Shown: piece after piece, positions 55,511-64,000 of the stretch
Layout of the letters: each line of letters opens with the position of its first letter
Position numbering within the stretch: the stretch's first letter is position 1
DNA from: Anagrus nilaparvatae
Taxonomy: Eukaryota; Arthropoda; Insecta; Hymenoptera; Mymaridae
NCBI GenBank assembly: GCA_022575985.1
Contig: JAKSXM010000288.1
Location: forward strand, 6,475,501 to 6,539,500
Length of the DNA stretch: 64,000 nt
Reading direction: 5' to 3'
Notes under the pieces: generated by a model
Seen by the model: only the letters and a program-made list of their open reading frames with translations
The model's database searches: none
Told to the model about the DNA's origin: nothing
Program-made: the position numbers and the translations under genes

Positions 55511-56292
55511 TCTGCTGTCTGTGTGGTCCTTCCAGAGCCGCTGCCACTCTAGCATCACATTCCTCCTAACATCCGCTTTGATACTAGTGCAGTAAAATTA
55601 CTTCCATTTATAGTAAAATTACAATGTATTAATTTTTCAGTCAGATACGACTAAATTTAGCTTTAAGAGTTAATATAAGTTTGCAATACATAATATATGA
55701 ACATATTTCGTCGTCACTATAAAAAAAGTCTAAGGATTTTCAAAGTTTTTCTTTCATTCTCCAGCATCGAGCAGCATCAAAAATAATTGCACCCCCTAAT
55801 TTAATTTTTTTATCTGCACAAATATACAGATGGATAGAAGATAACAAGATTTTTTTGAATATCTTTGAAAACGCATTGCTTATTTTCTAATTAAATATAA
55901 ATGATAAAATATTTTGTATATTTTGTATTTCATTATTATTGCTGATTATAGAGAGGTATGTTTACAATATTCGGAAATACATTTAAAAAAAGGAAAATAT
56001 GTTCATATTAAGTATTTCAAATTGAAACGTATACTAACTATTAAAACTATATTTAGTTGTATCTGCCTGAAAAATTAATACATATTGTAATTTTACTGCA
56101 CTCGCAGTAATTTTATTATTTTTGTATTAATATTACTAAATTGCAGTTATAATTTGCTCATTTTTTTACTGTGTAATAAAAAAAAAATTAAATTTTCATA
56201 ATTAGTTTAATTTATAGAGGGCGCCAAAATAGACACCTCAAACAGTTAATCTCAGGATTGGTAAATCTGAAACAAGAAAACAAAAAGATTTA

Positions 56293-57249
56293 GTTAGGGA
56301 GATGGCTATGGTAAACATCGCGTGTGAGTATGACAGCTGAATTTCTTTTCACAGATAGCCAAGACCAAAACATACTCACTTTCGTATCCTGGTTTTTTTG
56401 GCCAAGGGTTCTGGAAAAAGTTACAGGTCCACAAAGTTGGCCAATTTTTCGGAAAAAAAAAGTGAAAGTATGACAGCCCGGAATAGCCTATATTTTTAGA
56501 TTAAGCCAAAACATACTCACTTTAATTATGAGATTTTTCGGTATCTGGGTTCTGGACGAGAATGTCGGACCATCAAAGATTCGCCGTTTACCCGCGCTTT
56601 TTTAAATTAGTTTAAAATAAAAAAATTTACAAGGGATCAATTTTACAGTCAGAATCTCTTAATTTTAGCGTTAATATTACGGAGGAAAAATATATATTTC
56701 TCACTACCATGAGATTCTGACTGTAAAATTGATCCCTTGTAAATTTTTTTATTTCTAACTAATTAAAAAAGCGCGGGTAAACAGCGGAACTTAGATGGCC
56801 CGACATACTCGTCCAGAACCCAGATATCGAAAAATCTCTTAAATAAACTGAGTATATTTTGGCTTAATCTAAAAATCTAGACTATTTCGGGCTTTCTTAC
56901 TTATCCCTTGTAAATTTTTTTATTTCAAACTAATTTAAAAAAAGCGCGGGTAAACGGCGGAACTTTGATAGCCCGACATACTTGTTCAGAACCCAGATAC
57001 CGAAAAATCTCATAAATAAACTGAGTATGTTTTGGCCTAATCTAAAAAATCTAGGCTATTCCGGGCTGTCATACATTCACTTTTTTTTTCCGAGAAATTG
57101 GCCAACTTTGTGGACCTATAACTTTTTCCAGAACCCTCGGCCAAAAAAATTTTCCACAGAAAGTGTGTATGTTTTGGTCTTGGCTATCTCTGGAAAGAAA
57201 TTCAGCTGTCATACTCACGCGCGATGTTTACCATAGCCATCTCCCTAAC
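56293..57249. mobile_element. GKTAGGGAGAT foldback, copy 2, TA-flanked
   Basis: Homologous to 30376-31424 (ends GTTAGGGAGATGGCTATGG, interior GCCGTTTACCCGCGC), with TA on both sides. The right half has a partial tandem duplication: TAAATTTTTTTATTTC..AACTAATT plus GCGCGGGTAAAC occur twice, near 56740 and 56915. Confidence 0.8.
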
Positions 57250-57252
57250 TAA

Positions 57253-57465
57253 TTCTTAAAAAGGAACGTATCTCACACAGGAATTCAAAAAAATTCTAAA
57301 AAAATAAAAAAATTCAAAATTTTTAAAAATGGGAGGGTCCGAGAAAAAACACATAAAATGACCTTGTTTTTTACCTCTTTGGAAGCTCCCATTTTTTGAA
57401 TTTTTGAGTTTTTTTTATTTTTTAGGTAAATTCCTGTGTGAGCTACCTTCCTTTTTAATAATTTT
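57253..57465. repeat. ~210-bp inverted repeat
   Basis: TTAAAAAGGAACGTATCTCA...CAGGAATTC pairs with AAATTCCTGTGTGAGCTACC...CTTTTTAA. AAAAATGGGAGG / GCTCCCATTTTTT are inner arms. Confidence 0.7.
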
Positions 57466-57544
57466 GTTTTGTTTTTCTGTTTCAGATTTGCCAATCCTGA
57501 GATTAACTGTTCGCCATCATTTTAGTGCCTCCTATAAATTATAC

Positions 57545-57911
57545 TAGATCACCTCGAATATGTATGAGACTGAGCGAAGCCACCAAAAATCTCTAAACTT
57601 ATCTAATTATTTCTTATAAATCATAAAATTATGATTTCTTATGAAAAAATTATTTAAAAAATAAGTAATACTTTTATTATTAATCATAATTTATTTTTAT
57701 TTATTTATTATTTATTATTTTTTATTATTTCACTTCGTATTTATAAGATTTAGTGTAGAAATAATTATAATTTTTTTTGTAATAACTAATGATATAAATA
57801 AATAAATGCGTATAAATTTAATAAAAAAAAACATTTTATTGAATTATTTCATGTATGAAATATATTTTTTTTTATACATTGTGTGTTGATATTTTAATGA
57901 ATATCGTTTTT
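57545..57911. other. AT-rich low-complexity spacer
   Basis: Runs of TTATTTATTTATTATTTATT at about 57696-57725. No gene was seen. Confidence 0.4.
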
Positions 57912-58830
57912 TTACTTGTGTAAAAACTTTTGTTTATCCTTAAAAGAAGCGCATAGTCGAATAGAGTCGTATCTATATTTATTATAATCTTTTATTAAAA
58001 TTAAATCGTTAATTGATTTAACTCTACTTAATCCTACGTAAGTTATGCCTAATTGTTTTTCGCTATCTCCTATATGAAGAAACATTTTATCAATAGTTTG
58101 TCCCTGGGACTTATGTATTGTTATCGAATAAGATAACATTAGTGGAATTTGTGTTCTGCTGCATTGTATTTTGTTATGCGTCCATACACGTGTTAGTAGA
58201 ATTATTCGGAAACAAATTTTTATATAAATATGGTCCTCGGTAATTGTCAAATTCTACCATAATTGCTTCTAGTAATTGCGGCGGTGAATCATTGTCAGAA
58301 TAAATTATTTCTCTGACATAACCTAAAGTACCATTGATTAAACCTCCAGCAGTCCATAAGTTTGCCCTTAACATAACACGACAATTTTTAGATAAATATA
58401 GGATATTTTGTAATCCTGAAGCTTTTTCATCCGAACAACGAATGGCTATATTGGGTACATTTGTTCCTACAATGTGAGCTACTGGGTTTCCTGTGCTTTT
58501 TAAATATTTTTCGTTATGTGCATCTACTTCTGCGCATTTCGGGTATAAGTGTATTGCATTTTCAAATAAATCTAATTCATTTTTTGGTATTATGATTTTC
58601 CGTCTGTTATGTAATGCTTCATAATTTTCTTATTGCTGTATCTCCTACAGGTGTTAATTGATTATAATCACCGAATAAGTAGATTATTAATCAACCGAAT
58701 GGTTCATTAATTTCATTGGCGAAAATTTCTCTACACCGTGATTCTATTTGGTATAAAGTGCGTAAACCTATCAGACATTTCGTCAATTATCAAAAATTTC
58801 AAATTTTTTTAATCTGATTGTAATTTTTTT
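57912..58830 (-). pseudogene. Pif1-like helicase fragment (probable Helitron relic)
   Basis: Minus-strand pieces in three frames follow Pif1 superfamily-1 helicase order. They are IIDEMS (Walker B, near 58785), FGDYNQLTPVGDTAIRK (motif III-like, near 58665), NEKYLKSTGNPVAHIVGTNV, VMLRANLWTAGGLINGTLGY (58374-58310), and PLMLSYSITIHKSQGQTIDK and GITYVGLSRVKSINDLILI (motifs V and VI, 58140-57990). In insects such sequences are usually the C-terminal helicase of Helitron RepHel proteins. No Rep domain or Helitron ends were found, so a stand-alone Pif1-like origin is possible. Frame changes near 58640 and 58250 and several stops make it a pseudogene. Active forms unwind DNA 5' to 3'. Confidence 0.8.
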
Positions 58831-58869
58831 GCTTTTTGATTTTCTAATAAATATATTTTCTAAAAATTA

Positions 58870-59290
58870 CGTGTATGTTAGTGTCGCATTCAGTTTTAAT
58901 CCAAAAAAGTAATTATTAACAATTACAAATTATTTAAACAATTAAAAATTGTTTCATCAATTACCTGTATAATTTTTATTGTAATTGAGCTTTAAATTCG
59001 TATTCAGGGCATGCAAAAATATATGTAACTTAGTGTCGCATTCACTTTTGATCCAAAAAAGTAATTATTAACATTTACAAATTGTTTAAACAATTTAAAA
59101 TTATTTAAACAATTGCCTGCATAATTTTTATCGAAATTTAGCTTTAAATTCGTATCCAGGGTATAAAAAAATATATGTAACTTAGTGTCGCACTCAGTTT
59201 TGATCCAGAAAAGAAATTATTAACATTTACAAATTGTTTAAACAATTAAAAATTGTTTAAATAATTCATCTAAAGTATTAAATATTAAAA
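58870..59290. repeat. 152-bp tandem repeat, nearly three copies
   Basis: TTAGTGTCGCA starts at 58878, 59030 and 59182. Units contain GTAATTATTAACAWTTACAA, an AAACAATTAAAAATTGTTT palindrome and GCTTTAAATTCGTATYCAGG. Confidence 0.85.
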
Positions 59291-59794
59291 ATTTATGTAC
59301 TGTAAGTTAAATTATATTAGAAAGTTTTGCTTAACTCACAAATTTTTGAAGCTTGTTAACATTTACAACTCGATTTTGCTTAATTTTGGGCTAATTTTGT
59401 AATAATTTGTTAATAACAATTAATCTGCCACTTTTAGGTCAAAATAGACCCCGGATTTGGATTTAGCAGGTCGAAAAACATATAATACACCTATTTTTAT
59501 CCTAAAAAAAAAAAAGTGGGTTACGAAATACATTGGTGGCGCTTCGACTAAATGAAAATTTTAATTATTTGGCCTTAAAAAATTTTCCAATTTCCCTAAA
59601 TGGCCCACAGTATGGCAAAATGGACAAAAATCGCTATTGGACTGAGTTTTTGAGCTATCGGCTTGAAACCTATTTTGAACGGCTTTAAAATAAGCCGGGT
59701 TTCGGCCTCACTGCGGATTTTTCAAATTTTTTATTTTTAATAAGCCTATTTACACGAGCTCAATCTATTCATTTATCGAAATTTTCACTTTCTA
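59291..59794. other. Spacer with foldback-core fragment
   Basis: 59443-59490, read on the minus strand (TTTTTCGACCTGCTAAATCC, GGGGTC), resembles the core of the CTCCAGT foldback. No gene was seen. Confidence 0.4.
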
Positions 59795-60015
59795 CATTTT
59801 TTGCACTTTAAAACAAACGGGAAAGGACCCCGCACAAACCTTATGGGATTCTGGTTTCGGCGGAATTGGCTGAATTTTTTGTATTTTGTACATTTCGTCA
59901 TCCTGAGCAAAAGTCTCAATAGGCACGAAGCTCCAATATGCTTTCTTCGGCTCCCACAAAGCTCTAAAGCTCCACAGATCCAACTTTATTTACTACTGAA
60001 AAAAGGCATATTTTA
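59795..60015. repeat. Left arm of a ~4-kb inverted pair
   Basis: GGAAAGGACCCCGCACAAAC, CATTTCGTCATCCTGAGCAA and CCACAGATCCAACTTTATTT are inverted at 63662-63860. The open frames in both arms are mirror images and not genes. Confidence 0.85.
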
Positions 60016-60017
60016 TT

Positions 60018-60127
60018 GGTTCCTCAAAGAGGAACCATTGTGTTAGGTCAAAATTTGATTTTCTATTTTTTGGCATATAAGCACGTTTTGGGACCCCAGG
60101 AAGCTAAAAAACCTGTTTTTAAAAAAA

Positions 60128-60172
<45 letters not shown>
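60018..60172. repeat. GGTTCCTC hairpin segment plus (TG)n
   Basis: GGTTCCTCAAAGAGGAACC, the GCATATAAGCACGTTTTGGG segment and about 21 TG units. It is the inverted equivalent of 8811-8975. Confidence 0.8.
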
Positions 60173-60174
<2 letters not shown>

Positions 60175-60179
60175 TATGT

Positions 60180-61930
60180 AATCGGTGATATTTCACAAAT
60201 ATTATGGAATTAAGACCTAATTTTTTTTTCAAAAATTTTTTAACCAAAAAATCTCGAGGTACTTTTTTTTTTTTTTGATTTGGATGTAATACCTCATTTA
60301 TTTCCATGAAAGTACTTATATTTGAAAGTATGGTTTTTACATGATATCTCGAATCGGATACTTAATTTTCTGAAAATTTTTTTTCTAAAATTTTTTTCAC
60401 AAAAAAATACAAAAAATACAAATTTTTTTTTTCTTTTTGGACGTAGTACCTAATTTATTTCCATGGAAGTACTAGTTTTAAGAACCTTGTTTATTGCTAT
60501 TTTTTGGATCTGATACTTAATTTTTTCAAAATTTTTTCTGTCAAAATTAAAAAAATAGAAAAATTAAAAAAAACTGCAATATTTTTTTTTTTTTGGGTGT
60601 AATACCTCATTTAATTCTATGAAAGTACTAATATATGAAAATATTATAACTAGTGATATTTCAAAACCATTATCGAATTAAGACCTAATTTTTTTTTCAA
60701 TCATTTTTTTATCAAAAAATCTCAAACCCCCCCTTTTTTTTTTTAATTTGGATGTAATACCTCATTTATTTCCATGAAAGTACTTATATTTGAAAGTATG
60801 GTTTTTACATGATATCTCGAATCTGATACTTAATTTTCTAAAATTTTTTTTTCTAAAATTTTTTTCACAAAAAAATACAAAAAATACCAATTTTTTTTTT
60901 CTTTTTGAACTTAGTACCTAATTTATTTTCATGGAAGTACTACTTTTAAGAACCTTGTTTATTGTAATTTTTTGGATATGATACTTAATTTTTTCAAAAT
61001 TTTTTTTGTCAAAATTAAAAAAAAATAAAAATAAAAAAAACTGCAATATTTTTTTTTTTTTTTGGTGTAATACCTCATTTAATTCTATGAAAGTACAATT
61101 ATCTGAAAATATTGTAACTAGTGATATTTCAAAACCATTATCGAATTAAGACCTAATTTTTTTTCCAAACATTTTTTTATCAAAAAATCTCAAACCCCCC
61201 CCCCCTTTTTTTTTATTTTGGATGTAATACCTCATTTATTTCCATGAAAGTACTTATACTTGAAAGTATGTTTTTTACTTGATATCTCCAATCTGATACT
61301 TAATTTTTTGAAAATTTTTTTCCTAAAATTTTTTTCACAAAAAAATACAAAAAATACGAAACATTTTTTTCTTTTTGGACGTAGTACCTAATTTATTTCC
61401 ATGGAAGTACTAGTTTTAAGAACCTCGTTTACAGTAATTTTTTGGAATTGATACTTAATTTTTTCAAAATTTTTATTATCTAAATTAAAAAAAAAGAAAA
61501 ATAAAAAAAATTGCAAAATTTTTTTGGTGTAATACCTCTTTTAATTCTATGAAAGTACTAATATTTTAAAATATTGTAACCAGTGATATTCCAAAACAAT
61601 TTATTATCGAACGAATACCTAACTTTTTTTTCCAAAAATTTTTTTATTAAAAAAATCTCAAAATACTTTTTTTTTTTTAATTTGGATGCAATACCTCATT
61701 TATTTCCATGAAAGTACTTACACTTGAAAGTATGGTTTTTACTCGATATCTTGAATCTGATAATTAATTTTTTGAAAATTTTTTTCTCCAAAATCTTCGT
61801 TACAAAAAAATACATAAAACATCAAATTTATTTTTCGTATTTGACATATCTAATTTATTTTAATGAGAGTACAAGTTTTAGAAATTTAGTTTATAGTAAT
61901 TTTTTGTATCCGATCACAATTTTTTTTTTT
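60180..61930. repeat. ~468-bp tandem array, inverted orientation
   Basis: The landmark GAATTAAGACCTAA (last copy GAATACCTAA) lies at 60207, 60675, 61143 and about 61613, a spacing of 468-470 bp. It is the reverse complement of the unit at 6335-9985. Confidence 0.85.
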
Positions 61931-62685
61931 ATTTTGATATAAATTATAACACACAAGGAAAAATGATGGAAATCTTGCCTCTTTTTGACTTCCTCGGATT
62001 ATTTTGTTCGTTGCTATGTTTATTTATGTATGCAGCTTAATGTAATTATAAACAATAATAAACAGCCTAAAAATATTAAATGGTTATGTTTGCAATTTAA
62101 AATTAAGATTTAAAAGTTATATTGGCATTTTTTAAAGAATCAAACAATTTATAGAATTAAATAATTTATTATTTTGTGATTAATAGAAATAATATAAATA
62201 ATGTTAAAATCTTGAAGCAATTAATGTGGCTATTTTTTTTATTACAAAATATTATTATTATTATTATTATCATTGTTGCGGAAGATTGGTCAAATGCAAG
62301 GAGTACACTGAGAAAACAAATTATAAGAAATTATTATAAATTCTGGTAAAAACTCCTATCTTTTTATAATAATTGAGCGAATATTTGTAATTTTCGCATC
62401 GTTACCAACCATTTCTTTTATAAAAAAAAATAAAATTAGCTTTTTTTATATTTGTCTCTTTTTAATTATGCAAAAATGATTTAAAATCCATTAACGCCGG
62501 CGCGACCAATCCATGGACGCTAGAATTTTCACTTTAATAACAAAATGATCTTAATAATCTACTTTACCAGCTACTAAAAACGAAAAATGTATGTATATTT
62601 GCATGGTTGTAATCAATAATATTTTTTGTAAATTAAGATTACAGCCCATTGTTTGAGGAACCTCAGTGCCAGCTAGTTGGCAGGG
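61931..62685. other. AT-rich spacer
   Basis: A short (ATT)n run at about 62251-62270. No coding signal was seen. GAGGAACCTCA at 62655 recalls the GGTTCCTC hairpin. Confidence 0.4.
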
Positions 62686-63667
62686 TATTTTTTAATGCAT
62701 CTTTTGATAAATAAAAGTATATAGTCTTACTTTTTTGAGGTTGCTAAATTCAAATCTGATGTCAGAAAAATGATATTGACAGTTGACAGCTGTCAACAAG
62801 TTGTCAAACGGTAATTTATAATCGGGGTTTATGAAACCATTACACATATATATTTTTTTGCTGTCGCTGAATTCAAATTTGATGTCAGAAAAATGTTATT
62901 GACAGTTGACAGCTGTCAACTAGCTGTCAAACGGTAATTTATAATCGGGATTTATGAAACCAGCACACATATATATTTTTTTGCTGTCGCTGAATTCAAA
63001 TCTAATGTCAGAAAAATGATATTTACAGTTGACAGCTATTACTGTTTGAAAATATGTTGGCAACTGTCAACTGTCAACATTAATTTTTTGACATCAGATT
63101 TAAATTCAGCAAACCATAAAAATCCATATATTATTGTTGATTTTATAAATACCAATTGTTAATTACTTTTATGTTGAAAACAAGTTGACAACTGTCAACT
63201 GTCATAATTAGTTTTTTGGCATCAGATTTGAATTCAGCGATGTCAAAAGCATATATATATATATGTACTGATTTTTGAAATCCCGATTACTTATTATCGT
63301 TTGACAGCTAGTTGGAAGCAGTGAACTGTCAATATCATTTTCCTGATATCAGAATAGAATTCAGCAATATCAACAGCATATACATATGTGCTGATTATTT
63401 AAATCCCGATTTTTTATTACCGTTTGACAGCTAGTTGACAGCCGTTAACTATCAATATCATTTTTCTGACATCAGATTTGAATTCAGCGACAGAAAAAAA
63501 AAATGTGTACTGGTTTCATAAACCCCGATTATAATTTACCGTCGTTTGACAGCTTGTTGACAGCTGTCAACTGTCAATATCATTTTTCTGACATCAGATT
63601 TAAATTTAGCGACCTCAAAAACGTAAGACTATATACTTTTATTCATCAAAAGATGCATTAAAAAATA
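62686..63667. mobile_element. Foldback with ~123-bp units
   Basis: Ends TATTTTTTAATGCATCTTTT / complement; centre near 63176. Units begin near TCGCTGAATTCAAATTTGAT at about 62743, 62866 and 62989 and are inverted in the right half. Each carries a GTTGACAGCTGTCAAC palindrome or a variant, and ATAATCGGGRTTTATGAAAC. Confidence 0.85.
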
Positions 63668-63860
63668 AAATATGTCCTTTTTCAGTAGTAAATAAAGTTG
63701 GATCTGTGGAGCTTTGGAGCTTTGTGGGAGCCGAAGAAAGCATTTTGGAGCTTCGTGCCCATTGAGACTTTTGCTCAGGATGACGAAATGTACAAAATAC
63801 CAATTTCGCCGAAACCCGAATCCCATAAGCTTTGTGCGGGGTCCTTTCTTTGTGTCAATT
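63662..63860. repeat. Right arm of the ~4-kb inverted pair
   Basis: Inverted match to 59795-60015 (TTTTTCAGTAGTAAATAAAG, GGAGCTTTGTGGGAGCCGAA, GTGCGGGGTCCTTT). The pair's centre is near 61836. The sequence after 63860 shows nothing recognisable. Confidence 0.85.
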
Positions 63861-64000
63861 CTGCATTCTATACATAAAAATTAAAAAACATTTTTCAGTC
63901 AAAAAATATTAAATAATAATTTTTGCATATTTTCAAACCAAACCTAAAAGAGTTTTTTGTTATGCAGAAAAGATTGAATGTTTATTTAATTCTTTAGATA

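Larger units (their letters stand above)
53509..55590 (-). mobile_element. 3' part of an R1-type LINE, minus strand
   Basis: Read on the minus strand it has the ORF2 C-terminus (55590-55519 and 54352-53998), a 3'UTR with GAGTTTTAGTGGGTATG near 53600 (a string common near the 3' end of insect LINEs) and CCACTTCCTACGC followed by eight A. A hAT element interrupts it at 54361-55510. It is 5'-truncated, as usual for LINE copies. Confidence 0.75.
52713..56190. mobile_element. Disrupted AAGGGACAAGTACAGA foldback after ZNF F
   Basis: Left end AGGGACAAGTACAGATTATA as at 36391. TTACACAGTAAAAAAATGAA (52835) is inverted at 56155-56175. 55600-55960 matches the D copy (CAAATATACAGATGGATA, TTTCATTATTATTGCTGATT). 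A palindrome and an R1 LINE with a hAT were inserted into it. The right terminal repeat was not found. Confidence 0.55.
56208..57541. mobile_element. Outer foldback of a three-level nest
   Basis: TATAGAGGGCGCCAAAATAG...AGTTAATCTCAGGATTGG and AATCTGAAACA (56214-56275) pair with TGTTTCAGATT...CCTCCTATAAATT (57478-57540). Two further inverted repeats lie inside it. Confidence 0.75.

Overview
The window is AT-rich, intron-containing, TE-dense eukaryotic DNA with no bacterial signature. R1-clade LINE fragments, a hAT element, a Pif1/Helitron-type helicase fragment, TATA plus TCAGT-type initiators and short GT-AG introns all fit an arthropod, most likely an insect. I cannot name the species. Host coding capacity is low: two related coiled-coil genes and a cluster of C2H2 zinc-finger (ZNF) genes and pseudogenes. 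Most of the rest is transposon-derived, dominated by long inverted-repeat (foldback/MITE-like) elements.

Left part (1-20 kb). A decayed R1-type LINE (430-2300) precedes a two-exon coiled-coil gene (3122-3856). A paralogue lies at 15215-15892 and ends in a membrane anchor. The 5' flank of this family (TATA-like box plus initiator) is seen three times, near 2.7, 6.2 and 11.5 kb, so the locus was probably duplicated and then filled with repeats. Those repeats are a ~460-bp tandem array (6.3-10 kb), two foldbacks with CAAGGGGAG ends, and a 2.5-kb palindrome (12268-14807) centred exactly on one of these foldbacks.

Middle part (20-53 kb). Six ZNF arrays (A-F) in the same orientation sit in duplicated blocks that share a promoter/5' exon, a 5'UTR intron and a 3' flank. 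B (10 fingers), C (19) and F (18) have long open frames; A, D and E are broken. The degenerate region upstream of A, B, C and E carries the same stop codons, so the duplicated ancestor had already lost its N-terminal fingers. Because the blocks are paralogous, some copies supply the empty site for insertions in others. This gives boundaries for a Foldback/Galileo-like element (23616-25021), a MITE with an ATA target duplication (25156-25791), a MITE with an 8-9-bp duplication (41072-41397) and a TA-flanked palindrome (30376-31424).

Right part (53-64 kb). The 3' end of an R1-type LINE on the minus strand is interrupted by a hAT element with perfect 8-bp target duplications. It is followed by a three-level nest of foldbacks, a broken Pif1-like helicase, a 152-bp tandem repeat, an inverted-orientation copy of the ~468-bp array, and a foldback built of ~123-bp units. 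Several unrelated foldbacks contain the same short core (about GTCGCTGAATNCGAATYTGA). All statements come from reading the sequence; no database or alignment was run.
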